NCBI RefSeq assembly: GCF_001315985.1
Contig: NZ_BBBI01000002.1
Coordinates: 62,001-126,000, forward strand
Length of the DNA stretch: 64,000 nt
DNA from: Vulcanisaeta distributa JCM 11216
GTDB taxonomy: Archaea > Thermoproteota > Thermoprotei > Thermoproteales > Thermocladiaceae
Reading direction: 5' to 3'
Part shown: piece by piece, positions 47,509 through 58,826 of the stretch
Layout: each line of letters begins with the position of its first letter
How positions within the stretch are numbered: the stretch's first letter is position 1
Notes under the pieces: model-generated
What the model was told of the DNA's origin: nothing
The model's input: only the letters and a program-made list of their open reading frames with translations
The model's database searches: none
Made by a program: the position numbers and the translations under genes

Positions 47509-48879
47509 TCAATACTCAATAGTCCTCATCTCAGTCTTTTCATGCTTAGGCGCTCTCTTTAGGTATAGGTAAACCATGAACACCGCTAGTGATGGCATGG
47601 CAACCTCAACAATCAATACAAGCGCCGCCAACCAAACCGGGAAGTAAAGCGTTGGATTCAGTAAACCGCCTGGTCCAACAGGTACACCAGTAATTATTGG
47701 TGGACCACCATTTGGATTGGGATCCGCCTGAACTAATATGAATGGGTATCTACCTGACTCAGCCGCAACTGCGCCGCCAATTGATGCGAAGACCGCGAAG
47801 AATGGCATTAAATAAACGCCGCTTCTCTCAAAGAAGTTTGCTAATGCCCTAGCCCAGCCAAAAACGACCAAAGAAGCCTGGGAATAAGTACCAAAGTGAT
47901 AATGCGCCGCTCCATATACCAAGTAATATGCCGAATATGACCATGAAGACCCAGTAAAACACAAATACGAAGGCTGGCGGCCTCTCATAAGCCGGCCAGC
48001 TATAGTAGCCCCCCCAGAATGCGTGGTTGAATGTACCATAGGCTAAGAAGCTCGTTAATGGGTCAACCCTGAGACCACTCCAGAACATACCCTCCAGGGC
48101 CGCCAACTTAAGCGGGTCATCCTGTAGAACTAGTTCACCCTGTAGGTGGCCAATTACGAATCCCTGTATTGCAGTTAGAATGGCCACTGTTGGTACTAGG
48201 ATCTTAAGCATCATTAACCTCTCTGGTTTCCTATCACGTATGTATAGGTATAGGTATATTGCGGCTATTATTGACCAGGTAAGTATTACCACGGCTAGTA
48301 TGCCGTGGAATATGAAGACATTAGCGCCCCCCACCAAAACATATTCCAGGCATCAACTGGCGAGGCCCACTTAACCACGTAATCCGTTAAGCCAACCACG
48401 TTCTGCCCAGTGGCCTGGTATAGGTTAATTACCTCGAGACCTGGCGGTCTCATGCTCAATGACGCCATGACCGCCAATATGTTGTAGGCACTATAATAAC
48501 CACCGAATGCTGCGGCTATGCCTATTATCCAGTGAAGGACTTGATTCCTAATCTTATTCCACGTAAATACGTAGAGCGGTAATATAATCACCTCCGTTAA
48601 GAAGGCAAATAATTCCAGGTAAAATGGAAGCACTATGGCCTCACCAATAAGTGATATGAAGTTGCTCCACAACGTGACCAGGCCAAACTCAACCAGCGTA
48701 CCGAAGGCCGCGCCAACGCCAAAGAATATCGTTGATATTACCGAGAAAGTCCTAGCAGTATTATACCAGAACTGATTATGGCTCCTGATGAATAGGTACT
48801 CAGCAACCACTGCCAGGAGTATTGTACCAAGGAAGCTCGATGCCAATGCTAAATGGGCTAAAATGCCAACCGCAGACAC
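47509..48879 (-). CDS. cydA: Cytochrome bd-type oxygen reductase subunit CydA
   Basis: Heme-bearing subunit that reduces O2 with quinol. The N-terminal helix ILAHLALASSFLGT holds a ligand histidine; helix 5 region FIFHGILAVVIL a second. The quinol-site element GHLQGELV resembles the Q-loop GHxQG signature. AAESGRYPFIL is the counterpart of the bacterial GRQPW motif. About 455 residues. The frame breaks at C6 48327-48332 and near 47870; C7 at 48009 makes FWGGYYSW from FWGYYSW. It is followed at once by CydA'. Use of oxygen at low tension is implied. Confidence 0.86.
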
Positions 48880-49061
48880 AACCCTAACATCAGTTGGCGC
48901 CCCCGAGTATGGGTTGGTCTACCATCGCAAATAATCAGTGAATTAACAATTTATATAGTGAGGCGTCATATATTTTTACTTAAATAGGCATATGTATGTT
49001 CACTAAAAATACCAACATTTAGTTATGAATATTTAAATTTATTTAAATATAAAAGAATACA
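48880..49061. other. Intergenic region upstream of cydA
   Basis: AT-rich, with TTTATATAGTG at about 48950 as the likely cydA promoter on the minus strand, followed by stretches of A/T. No gene. Confidence 0.35.
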
Positions 49062-50388
49062 TCAACCCCCCCTGAGAAACTGTCTCGCGGCAATTATTAA
49101 TGGATCCCAGACCTGGGTTACGGCAGGTAAGTAGGCCAGATCGCTCATAAATAGGTCCTCAACGGTTGCCCCCCCTTGGCCATTAATGCTGCTAATGTAT
49201 CGATTTTACCAAGCACGTAGGAACCATCATCGCCGAGCACTTGAGCACCTAAGATCCTCATGTTATCCTCATCAATTATTAGTTTTATCGTAACATAACC
49301 ACCGCCTGGGTAATATCTCGCCTTGGTCCTGGCTGTTATTGCAGCACTTCTCGCTTTAAATCCATGCCTTATTGCCTCCTGCGTTGTTAATCCCGCACTT
49401 GCTATGTATAGATTCATGAACCTAGTCATTGAGGTGCCAACAACTCCAGGGAAGGCCATGGGCTTACCAGCTATGTTACTACCTGCTACGAACCCCATCT
49501 TATTAGCCGTAGTCCCAAAGGGGGGGTGCCAGTATGGCTTGCCAGTTATTAGGTTCTTGGTCTCGGCAACGTCACCCGCGGCATAAACATTATCAATGCT
49601 CGTCCTCATATGATCATCAACCACACGGTACCTGTCTCGCCAATGCGTAGATCGAGTTGTTTCGCTAATTCCACATTTGGTTTTATACCCGTTGCGAGTA
49701 CTACGGCGTCAACAACGTACTTACCGCCATCAGTAATTACTACCTGCTTATCACCCTGGTAATCAATCTCGATTATCCTCTCATTCAATTGTAACTTCAC
49801 GCCATGCCTAATTAACTCATTTATAACGATATTACCCATATCCTCATCCAGGGACTTACGTAATGGATAACCAGACCTGCTAATCACCAATACCTCCTTA
49901 CCCCTAAACCTAAGCGCTCGGCAACCTCAAGTCCAATGTAGCCAGTACCGATAATGCCAACGCTATGCATTGAATGAAGAACCTCCCTCAACACAATGGC
50001 GTCTGCTGGATGATGTACAGTAAATACGCGGTCCCCCCTTAATCGGTATGCTCGGTATTGCCGGTACGGCACCAGTGGCGAGTACTAAGTAATCCCATCC
50101 CACTTTATTACCCCTATCCGTGATCACATAACCTGGGCCAACCTCAATGACGGCCTCATTAGTCCTAACATCAATACCCCTCTCCCTCCTGAAGTAGTCA
50201 GGTGTGTAGTGCATGAATAACTCATAATTATCGAATAGCCCCTCAAGGTAATAAGGAATCCCGCAGGGTGCGTGACTAACCATGCCCGTCCTCTCAAAAA
50301 CCACAATCTCAAGGTCGCGTTTCAATCTCCTTATTCTGGATGCCGCACTCATTCCGGCGGCACCGCCACCGATTATTACGACCCTCAT
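49062..50388 (-). CDS. FAD-dependent CoA-disulfide reductase/NADH oxidase-like protein
   Basis: Pyridine nucleotide-disulfide oxidoreductase. The FAD motif VVIIGGGAAGMSAASRIRR opens the protein; the redox cysteine is in SHAPCGIPYYLEG as in CoA-disulfide reductases and NADH oxidases; NAD binding is VGIIGTGYIGLEVAERL; the second FAD site is NVYAAGDVAE. The C-terminal dimer domain carries TRFMNLYIASAGLTTQEA. Breaks occur at C6 50033-50038, near 49905, near 49620 and at C7 49169-49175; the repaired tail ends VWDPLIIAARQFLRG. Together with the bd reductase next door it suggests peroxide or O2 defence. Confidence 0.86.
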
Positions 50389-50452
50389 ACCGCGTGAATT
50401 AAGGAAGAAAAAATAAATTATACCCTTTATAAATCAGCATGCGTGAATGCAA

Positions 50453-51013
50453 ATGCATAATGGCAATACTAATGATAAATTATCTAAGTTAATTGATATG
50501 ATGAGGGAGCTCGAGAGGTACCTGGCCGTTTTATATGGCATAGCCGCCTCAAGCACTAATGAACCGTTCATAAGCGCCATAATGAGGAAGATAAGCATTG
50601 AATCTGCAATGCATAATTACGTATTGACCACAATAAAGGAGTTGATTCATGAATGCCCGCCAAAGAAGGTCTTTGATATGGAGACGTTAACCTCATTGCA
50701 GGGGAGTATTGAGGAGGCCATAACCCACACGAAGTCCCTAATTGAGTACATAAGTTCCATGGAGAAGGTTCATTATGATGTCACGAACGTAATAATTGAT
50801 AAGTTAAATGAATTGGAGGTTTATGAGGATAATGCGGTGAGGGTTTACAGCTTCCTATTGAGGAGTTACCTACCAATAACCAGTACTAGGATTGATGAGA
50901 AACACCGTGCAGCCTCAAAGCTTATTGTTAAGTTGCTTAAGGGTATATCGGATGACGAGAAGCATCACAGTGAGTTACTGCAGGTTATTAGGGAGTACTC
51001 AATGAAGCACTGA
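50453..51013 (+). CDS. Helical protein, possibly ferritin-like
   Basis: About 187 residues, all helical. Helices contain acidic/His pairs: RELERYLAVLYGI, SIESAMHNYVL, SSMEKVHYDV, LEVYEDNAVRVY and DDEKHHSELLQV. The ExxH-like pairs in helices 2 and last suggest a di-iron ferritin-like or rubrerythrin-like protein, but spacing is not exact and metal binding is unproven. CTTTATAAAT (50425-50434) fits a leaderless ATG at 50453. It is divergent from the disulfide reductase. Confidence 0.5.
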   Translation: MHNGNTNDKLSKLIDMMRELERYLAVLYGIAASSTNEPFISAIMRKISIESAMHNYVLTTIKELIHECPPKKVFDMETLTSLQGSIEEAITHTKSLIEYISSMEKVHYDVTNVIIDKLNELEVYEDNAVRVYSFLLRSYLPITSTRIDEKHRAASKLIVKLLKGISDDEKHHSELLQVIREYSMKH

Positions 51014-51057
51014 TCACCACCGAAAGAAATTAAAGCGCATAACTCAGGTCCGGACCG

Positions 51058-52626
51058 TGAAGAAACTAACGCCCTTCCTTAGGGAGTCCACGGGACTCAT
51101 TAGGGAAATTGGTCCTTGGACAGCCCTACTAATGAATACTGCATTCATAGCCTTCCAATCAGGGTTTATACTGTTGGTATCCAGTATGTTCAATTTCCCA
51201 AGGGGGGGAACCCATTAATTGCCATAGCCATTAGCGCATTATTATTTCTACCACTAACGATACTACTCAATAAGGTGGGCATTACATATTACAGGACAGC
51301 CAGCGACTACATCTTCATAACGAGGAATCTACACCCATCAATAGGCTTCGCAACCATGTTCATGTTTGCAGTAGATCAGATGTTCTTCAATGCCGTATTA
51401 ATAAGCCTTGGATTAATCACGGGGGGGTTAGCACCTGCAATACTGGCAATAGGCATCTCGGATAACGTACCAAGTCTCATATCCCTTGGCAACTCATTAA
51501 TGAGTAGTCCATTAATGATATTCTTAATGGGCTCCGTGATATTCGCAATCCTCGTATTAATTAATATCGTTTCATCAAGGGCAGGTACATACTTAGCATC
51601 CGCAATCTCGTTATTTGGCATAGCAACATTCGTGTTGACAATAATACTGCTCAGTGTTTATGCGCCGCAAATAATTAATGCCATAAAGACCACGGCACCC
51701 AATATACTTAGCCAGGCAATTTCTGTATCAGGGGAATTACCGAGTAATGGCATGATTATGGACACGATATACTTAATACCGTACCTAGCCTACGTATTCC
51801 CCCTTCGTAAACTTCATACTATCGGTTGGTGGTGAGGTCAGGAGGGGGCAGCGCAATGCCCATAGCGATATTTGGAACCTATGCATTGAGCGTAATATTT
51901 TTGATTCTCGGTGTCTGGACTACGATAGCGTCAATAGGCATTGATAGGTTAAATGGATTATTCGCCATATACTACGGCGTCGCCAGTGGTGTTTCCTGGC
52001 CAAGTTCATTACCACCTCCATATCCACAGGCCCTGCTCATAATGGCATTGAGGAATCCATTGCTTCAGTGGTTGATAGCCATTGGATCATTCACCTGGTA
52101 CATAAATGTCGTCTCAGTCCTAATAATACAGATAGCCAGGTACCTACTGGCCCTATCCTTCGATAGGGTGCTGCCTTCAATCCTCGCTTACGTAAGCCCA
52201 AGGACCCACACACCCATCACAGCCCATATAACCGACCTAGTAATAACCCTCGTGATAATGTACCTCTACAATTTCAGCATTGTTCCGTTGCTATCGGCAA
52301 CCATGGACGCGAGCACCCTGGTCACAATACTCATGTACTTCATGATAATAACCATAACAGCCATAGTACTTGGTGTAAGGACAAAGTCGAAAGGAACGGC
52401 CGTGCTTGGCATTTACATGACCGCGTTATTCGCGTGGATAGCCTATGAGGAGGTAATGAATCCAATGGCGTACTTATTCGTACCGTCAATAAACACCTAC
52501 ATAATAGGGTTCTTTGCGGCATTATTTGTGATTGGCATTACGATTTACTACGCAGTTAGGCTTTACAGGCTTAGGAGGGAGGGCATTGACGTAAATATGC
52601 TATTTAAGGAGATACCGCCCGAATGA
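51058..52626 (+). CDS. APC-family amino acid permease
   Basis: About 520 residues and 12 or so helices. The start GTG 51058 reads MKKLTPFLRESTGLIREIGP, typical for APC transporters, and the first helix MNTAFIAFQSGFILL follows. Later segments include FMFAVDQMFFNAVLISLGLI and WYINVVSVLIIQIARYLLAL, and a short basic C-terminus. Three extra-base sites break the frame (G7 51202-51208, five fit; C5 at 51800-51804; G5 at 51841-51845). Substrate unknown. Confidence 0.78.
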
Positions 52627-52628
52627 GC

Positions 52629-52919
52629 TTAATTAACCTCCATCGTTAACGCATCAATTATTTTACCACCCCTAATCCTAATGACCGTTTCAAGTGACTT
52701 ATCTCTAACGATCACCGTTATTACACCATTCTCATAATCAATGAACGAAGCCCTCCAATCATAATTAAGTTCCACCAACTCGCCATCTCTCCAAACACCA
52801 ACCACCCTAGGATCAACATGAACTATGGACATACCACCACCAACAATACATCTCCTCTTAATCAACTTAACGAAATAACCAAATCCACTAGCCACCAATA
52901 CCTCCCTGCCACACCTCAT
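52629..52919 (-). CDS. Small protein of unknown function
   Basis: About 96 residues, mostly beta: CIVGGGMSIVHVDPRVVGVW, DGELVELNYDWRASFIDYEN, GVITVIVRDKSLETVIRI. Compact, intact, no G/C tract; no family recognised. It lies between the permease and nreA on the opposite strand and could be a small OB or PH-like barrel. Confidence 0.5.
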   Translation of the reverse strand: MRCGREVLVASGFGYFVKLIKRRCIVGGGMSIVHVDPRVVGVWRDGELVELNYDWRASFIDYENGVITVIVRDKSLETVIRIRGGKIIDALTMEVN

Positions 52920-53043
52920 CAACTCACCCAAGCCCTACTCATAGGTTTGACGTAAAGATCCACGAAGCGCCTTTTAAGGGTTCCCACTCACGAGTAGAAT
53001 AATCGAAACACCTATATACTGCTTTAAGGCTAGATTATCTGAG

Positions 53044-54293
53044 GTGCGGATAAACCCAGCACTATGCATTAGATGTAGAGGAGAATACAACCTATGCGGG
53101 CTATCCTACTGTCCAGTCCTGGCGGAGCTACGTGCTAGGTACACACTTAGAAATGCCGTTAATAAGGAACGCATTGACGGATCCTCACCACCAAGCATAT
53201 TCATTGGGCGTATTGGTTACCCAAGGGTTAATGTATACCCAGCGGCACCACCCATCCATGGCGATACCAGCAATCTCGAGAACCCAAAGACCTGGCTAAG
53301 CATGAGGCTTGAGGACTTCATATCAAGTAGACTATCGCTAATTAGGGGGGGATCTATCAGGGCTAGGGTTGAGGATGCTAGGAACCCTCCCAGGGCTTTA
53401 CACGATATACAGGTCATGACGTTACCGAACAAGCCAGTGGATTCCGAGCTAATACTTGAGAAACCTGTGGGTGCCAGGTACGTGTTTGATGAGCATTCAC
53501 CACCCTTTGGGCCGTCGGCGCCATTGCAGGAATTAAGGATCAGTTCGTTACCACCACCGCCAAGGATAGTTGATAAGGTTTACAGCGACACAGACTTGAA
53601 CGCTACGGAGGCTATATGGACGTTGTATAGCCACGGCATTGATGTGCACCACATATCAAGGCTACTAAGCGTGGGTACCCTTGGTGTTGGTAAGAGGAGG
53701 AGACTCGTGCCAACTAGGTGGTCAATAACTGCCGTTGATAAACAGGTCTCCGATAAACTGCTCAGTGAGGTTCGTGACTACCCGCTCATAAGTGAGTATA
53801 GGGTATACGTGAGGAGCTTCAAGGATAATACCTTCATAGGGATCCTGGCACCACATACCTGGCTTTATGAGTGGCTGAGGCCTGGTGGCCTGGCTCCACA
53901 TGGAATGTATGGGGGGGTGGTGATGTGGCTCTTGAGCTTGACTATGAGGGTTACTGGGGGGGGCGTGATGACTACCCATCAATAGGTGGTTGTTACTACG
54001 CAGCTAGGATAGCCGTACTTGAGGCATTACGTTCAATGCGTAGACAAGCGGCTGTCATACTATGGCGTGAGATTTACCCAGGCTTTAACCTGCCAATTGG
54101 TGTTTGGTGGGTTAGGGAGAACATTAGGGCGATGCTTAATGGACCGTACGAAAGGTTTTACGAACTAAACGACGCCCTGAGGTACGTGGCGGGTTTCCTA
54201 AAACTACCGATAAGTACCTGGGTATCTCGGTCTTACGTAATTAGGGTCCTCACAAGGCAATCAAGCCTAGTCAATTGGTTGGGCGGTAAGTAG
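53044..54293 (+). CDS. nreA: Archaeal DNA repair protein NreA
   Basis: Nre proteins act in repair of DNA alkylation damage. The zinc-like N-terminal motif CIRCRGEYNLCGLSYCPV and SPPSIFIGRIGYPRV are signatures; the middle contains SMRLEDFISSRLSLIRG and WTLYSHGIDVH; the end is RQSSLVNWLGGK, which matches a PCNA-interacting (PIP) motif QxxLxxWL, as known for NreA. Two runs damage the frame: G7 at 53911-53917 (five fit) and G8 at 53956-53963, between which YGGGDVALELDYEGYW is recovered. Followed directly by a radical SAM gene. Confidence 0.85.
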
Positions 54294-54294
54294 G

Positions 54295-55117
54295 ATGAAC
54301 GGTATAACTAAGTTAGGCAATATAATCGTGAAGGAGATAAGGGTTAAGTCAGCACTATCCAGGTCTGGGCTACCTGAGTATGACTATGCATTAAACCCAT
54401 ACCTAGGCTGCCAACATGGCTGCATTTACTGCTATGCCATGGACTTCACGAGGGGCGAACCTGGCGTTAAATGGGGGGGTGAGGTGGTCTATGTCAAGGT
54501 AAATCTAGTACAGGCGTTGCTAAGGGATATCAGGAGACTTAGGCCCGGCATAGTCGGCATATCCACAATAACGGATCCGTACCAACCCGTGGAGTCCAGG
54601 TACAAACTAACCAGGAGGTCAATCGAGGTATTGTGCAATGCGGACTATCACGTTAGTATTCAAACGAAGTCGGCATTAATCATCAGGGACATAGACGTAA
54701 TTAGCAAGTGCGGTAGGGCTGTGGATGTGGGCTTCACAATAACCACGATGAGGGATACGTACAGGGTGATAGAGCCCATGGCGGCACACCCCCATGGCAA
54801 GGGCATCAGCACTTAGGAAGATAGCCAGCCTAGGCATTGAGACCTGGATATTCCTAGGCCCGGTGATACCTAGCATAAACGATAGGGTGGAGGACTACGA
54901 GCCGGTAATACGCCTAGCCAAGGAAACAAATTCCCAAGTAATAATTGACAGGTTCAGGCCAAGGCCTATCATAATCAAGTTCATGAACAGGAAGTTGAAC
55001 CCCATATACCCCGTGACCAGGAATTGGTGGAGTGAGACCTTGAAATCTATAATGAGGCTATGCAGGGACTATGGCGTTAACTGCATCACGGCAGAGGATG
55101 AGTGGAAAATGAGGTAA
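54295..55117 (+). CDS. SPL-family radical SAM protein
   Basis: Radical SAM enzyme of the spore photoproduct lyase-like/archaeal SPL group; the cluster motif CQHGCIYCYAMD (C-x3-C-x2-C) is at about residue 40. Barrel strands include VGISTITDPYQPVES and VSIQTKSALIIRD, with GFTITTM and, after the break at C5 54789-54793, ETWIFLGPVIPSIND and VIIDRFRPRP. The start is 1 nt after the nreA stop, so the two are co-transcribed and may work in DNA repair. Confidence 0.8.
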
Positions 55118-55179
55118 AGGGGGGGAAATAATAGGTTAATGTGGGAAGATTTAAATAAAAGAAGATTAATTAATGATAT

Positions 55180-55434
55180 ATGGGGGGGAGCGTGGTTAAA
55201 ATCGATAATAGAGGTAGAATAAGACTACCAGGAAGACTTGCTAAGTATGGTTCAGTAATTATAATTGATGTCGGTGAATACTTCATAGGTATCCCAATAC
55301 CTAAGGACCCATTAATGGCAACATCCGGCATTATAAGCAGCGAAAAAAGCGTTGATGAGTTAAGGAGAGAGGCTGAGGATGAGGCGGCCAGGGATGCATT
55401 GATGAGGGCTAAGAGGATGGGCCATGCTGATTGA
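55180..55434 (+). CDS. AbrB-type VapB antitoxin
   Basis: About 84 residues. The N-terminal swapped-hairpin motif VVKIDNRGRIRLPGRLAKYG binds DNA; the C-terminal acidic helix (SVDELRREAEDEAARDALM) would neutralise the toxin. TTAAATAAAA (55151-55160) fits a leaderless ATG at 55180. G7 at 55182-55188 makes MGGSVV. It overlaps the PIN toxin gene by 11 nt. Confidence 0.78.
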   Translation: MGGSVVKIDNRGRIRLPGRLAKYGSVIIIDVGEYFIGIPIPKDPLMATSGIISSEKSVDELRREAEDEAARDALMRAKRMGHAD

Positions 55435-55843
55435 TACTGATGTATTAATTGCTCATCTAAAGGATAAGGATTGGCTTAAAGGGGTGGCTGATAAGTTACT
55501 GTCGCGAATTGTAAATGGAGATTTCGGTGTGGTATTAGTAAGTAGGGAGGTTATTCATGAGATATATTATGTACTAAGTCGAATAGGATTTAATAAACGT
55601 GAAATATTGAATAGAATTGGGGCATTAACAAATATACCAAATCTTAAATGGATACCGACCACGGTTGATACTGACTTACTGGCCTTAGCACTAATGGATC
55701 AATACGGCCTTACATCAATTTTCGACGCGTATAATGCCGCAACGTGCCTGCTTTATGATAGGGATAGAAAAATAATATCAACGGACAATGCATACGATAG
55801 GGTTGTAGGGTTATCTAGAATTGATCCTAGGAGTCTCGTTTAG
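55424..55843 (+). CDS. VapC-type PIN RNase toxin
   Basis: 139 residues: LIDTDVLIAHLKD gives the first catalytic acids, SREVIHEIYYVLSR the Glu, TSIFDAYNAATCLL the next Asp and KIISTDNAYDRV the last. Intact, with no G/C tract. Partner of the overlapping AbrB antitoxin. Confidence 0.85.
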   Translation: MLIDTDVLIAHLKDKDWLKGVADKLLSRIVNGDFGVVLVSREVIHEIYYVLSRIGFNKREILNRIGALTNIPNLKWIPTTVDTDLLALALMDQYGLTSIFDAYNAATCLLYDRDRKIISTDNAYDRVVGLSRIDPRSLV

Positions 55844-55901
55844 TGTTGCGTACTTAGAAACCTTTATTAATTGGGTCGTTGATTCACACTCGGCGAATTT
55901 A

Positions 55902-56759
55902 GTGGCTCAGGTTGGGAATGAGGAACAAATAATTAAGGAGATAATGAATGCGTTATCAGGTTCTGCGCGTTATATGTCTGATGAGATTAGGAGCACGTTT
56001 TCTAAGTACGTTGATATTTACAGGGGGTATTTCGGGCTTTGAGTCGCAGCAGATTAGTCTTGGTACGGTGGAGAATAAGAGGGTTTTTCTCGTTCAATCA
56101 TCAATCACCGAGCCTAATTATGACCCCCCCAATAACTACCTCGTGAACGCCTTCAAGGGATTCTTCAACATCGATGAGAATTTCTTCCCAACGTACCTAA
56201 TGGGTGGTATTGAGTGCTATATGCAGTCAGCGCCGAGTGAGTCTACGGGTGTTAAGGTTAGTGGTTCTATGGTGTCCATCTACAATGGTGTTGAGAGCGT
56301 TGAGGATAAGGACCTGGGTCAAGTGGTTTGCGCGAAGAAGGCCAGTATTAAGTTCTCGGACAATGTGACTAGTGAGGTGAGCGCTAGCCTGGTGACTTGT
56401 TTAAGGCTGCCTTTGATGTGATTAATAGCGTTAGGGGTAGGTTTGGTAACCTTCGCGATGACTTCATTAATACGTATGGTTTTGAGCCTGGGGACATAAC
56501 GTTGACGGGTAATGAGGTTATGCTCAGCACATTGTTTGACTTAAGTATGTCGAGTACAATGAAGGATTACATACAGAGGGTCTTCTCGAGCATTGTTCCA
56601 GGGCAGGTACCGGAGTTGATGGGCTTGGGTTTACTCTGCGGTGCACAGCCTGACCTGGTCTTCTCGTACGATGACATGGAGAGAATACTCGTGCTTGGGC
56701 ATCCACATAAGGTTAGTTCTGGTGACTGCCTTAAGTACTCAATAATTAAGTACGCATGA
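55902..56759 (+). CDS. Unknown protein, frame-broken
   Basis: About 285 residues after repair of an extra G near 56027 (YRGISGFESQQIS) and a missing base near 56402 (LFKAAFDVINSVRG). Segments: IIKEIMNALSGSARYMSDEI, NKRVFLVQSSITEPNYDP, NAFKGFFNIDENFFPTYLMG, FINTYGFEPGDITLTGNEVM and LGHPHKVSSGDCLKYSIIKY. No family recognised. A box CCTTTATTAATT (about 55861) supports a GTG start at 55902. It might be a third partner of the VapBC pair or independent. Confidence 0.5.
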
Positions 56760-56776
56760 TTTTACCGCGATTAATT

Positions 56777-57575
56777 TCACCCAGTTAAAACTTCACCTCC
56801 CTTCTCCTTTATCGCTGATGTTAAGAAATTAAGGACCTTGTTAATCTCATCCTCGGCACTTTTAACGTCCTCGGAACTAACATACACGTGAATCTCCACC
56901 AATGGTGCCTTGATTTCATGGCCCTTGGGGGGGTGGCTCTTGATGTAGATTCTATTACTCATCTTCATACCCCTCTCTATTATCGGCGCCAGGTCAGCCT
57001 CGGGAACGCCCTTAACCGTTATTGACCTCTCAACAAAGTGCAGTTTAGGCCCTATCTCACGTAGTTTAGGTTCCACGTAGTTCTCGAAAATAGCCATCAT
57101 CTCCGCTGGCACGCCGGGTAGCGCGATAATTATTGTGTTGCCCTCCTCAACCCAAATACCCGGTGCAGTACCGACAGGGTTAGGTAACGGCTTTGCCCCC
57201 CTCGGGCATTTTTGCCTGCTTAAGCCTGGGCTCGGTTAGCTCTAGACCCTTTGACTTAAATGTCTCAACCACGAGTCTCAGTGCATCGTCATTAATCACG
57301 TACTTCCTATTCAAGGCCTTGGCGAGGTACTCACTTGTCTTATCGTCGAAGGTTGGCCCTAGACCACCTGTTGAGATAACAACCCTAACGCCCCTTTTAA
57401 TGGCGTCCCTAAATACCTCAACCTCATCCTCCTCATTGTCAGGCACGGTTATTATCCTCCTAACGTCATAACCAAGGAGTGTTAGCTTCCTTGCGAGCCA
57501 GGTGGCGTTTGTGTTTACGGTTTTTCCAATGAGTAGTTCATTGCCTATTGATATGATCCATGCTGTGTAACTCAT
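56777..57575 (-). CDS. Molybdopterin-binding (MoCF/CinA N-terminal) domain protein
   Basis: About 265 residues. The N-terminal GNELLIGKTVNTNATWLA, ISTGGLGPTFDDKTSE and, after the C6 run at 57196-57201 (five fit), PEGAKPLPNPVGTAPGIWV and ALPGVPAEM are the CinA/MoCF signature. The C-terminal part (HPKGHEIKAPLVEIHVYV) is the KOW-like domain of archaeal members; the CinA deamidase domain is absent. Such proteins may act as nucleotide pyrophosphatases in NAD repair. Role unproven here. Confidence 0.85.
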
Positions 57576-57673
57576 CATGATTGGTGCCTAAAGGGCTTGT
57601 TTAAATTGTCTTTGTACTTGGTTAACAAGGACATGTTAATAAATGGGTTTGCAATTTATGTACTTGATTTGGT

Positions 57674-57922
57674 ATGAGGAGATTCGCAATAGTGATCCTG
57701 GACTTGGATGATGTCCATCCTGAGGAGGATGATAAGGTTCGCCTAATCAGGATGATTGAGGAATCCCTGCAGTGGTGGCATGGTTACCTGGGGGGGCAGA
57801 GCGATAGGTTGGGTCTTGATAAGTGGAAGGTCTACTACGTTGAGTGGGGTGATGAGCTCATGGTCGCCAGGGTACTCAACGCCCTTGGCAAGTTCAGGGA
57901 GTACATAAAGGGTGAGTTATGA
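57674..57922 (+). CDS. Small protein of unknown function
   Basis: 82 residues: IVILDLDDVHPEEDDKVRL, RMIEESLQWWHGYLGG, KVYYVEWGDELMVARVLNAL. Intact, with one G7 at 57790-57796. A compact alpha/beta protein; no family recognised. It ends 14 nt from the serine recombinase stop. Confidence 0.5.
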   Translation: MRRFAIVILDLDDVHPEEDDKVRLIRMIEESLQWWHGYLGGQSDRLGLDKWKVYYVEWGDELMVARVLNALGKFREYIKGEL

Positions 57923-57935
57923 CGTTGAGTTAAAA

Positions 57936-58699
57936 TTACTCAATCCTAGTCTCCTCATAACCACAATTGGGGCAGTGAAGCACGTACTTAATGCCGTACC
58001 TACCATCAACCTGTATCAACGCCTTATCGGCAATAACCATCCTATGCAGGCAGCGCGGGCACGTGTAATTACCCCCCCTATAACCATGCCTACTCAATAT
58101 TCTCCTCACGGCATAAAGACTAATGCCTAGTTTAGTCGATATAGCCTCTGACTCAAACCCTCACTATACAGTCTCAAGACCTCCCTAACCACGTCACTTG
58201 GCATTAAGTCGACCTTAGAAACAATCTTACCCTCAGCCCTAAGCCTCTCCATGGCTGCCTTAGTCCTCTGCCTAATGAACTCCCTCTCCATGGAGGCCAC
58301 GAAGGCCAATACGGTCCTTAAGAACTGCCTATAGGCACCATCTAGGTTTTGGAGCACGGCCTCCTTCTCACTGGTGCTAACTATGAGCAGGCCAAGCCTA
58401 TTCTCAACAATGTCCAACAACCTAAAGAGCTCCTGGAAATTCCTAACGAGCCTCGATGTTTCATAGACCAGGAGAACCATCGGCCTCGGACTAAATATGT
58501 TACTCTCAATATCCTCAACCAACTCCTTAAAGGCTGGCCTATCCATTATTGGCGATGCGCCGCTGATGGCCTCATCAATGTAAAACTTCAGTATCTGGAA
58601 TCCCCCCCTGGACTCACTCCACCGCCTCAGGTAATCAACCTGGTTAGCTGGGTCCTGCATCTCGGTGGATACCCTGACATAGGCTATGGCTGGGATCAC
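57936..58699 (-). CDS. Serine recombinase with C-terminal HTH and zinc ribbon
   Basis: Small serine recombinase (resolvase fold). AIAYVRVSTEMQDPANQVDYLR is the catalytic N-terminus (nucleophile Ser in RVST), here cited as AYVRVSTEMQDPANQ, with VLLVYETSRLVRNFQEL and a long dimer helix FVASMEREFIRQRTKAAMER. After an indel near 58140 the protein continues with an HTH (SEAISTKLGISLYAVRRIL) and a zinc ribbon (CPRC...CPNCG), to TAA at 57936. No TnpB or inverted ends are nearby, so it is either an orphan resolvase or a remnant. G7/C7 runs at 58072 and 58602 add residues. Confidence 0.8.
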
Positions 58700-58826
58700 A
58701 ACAACGGTGTTATTGCGAACACTTATTAAATGATGCGTCTGAATATTACTGGTTTCATTACGTATTCTTAATTTATAAATAATATAAATAATAATGCTTA
58801 AAAACCATAACCTATTTAGGCATTAT

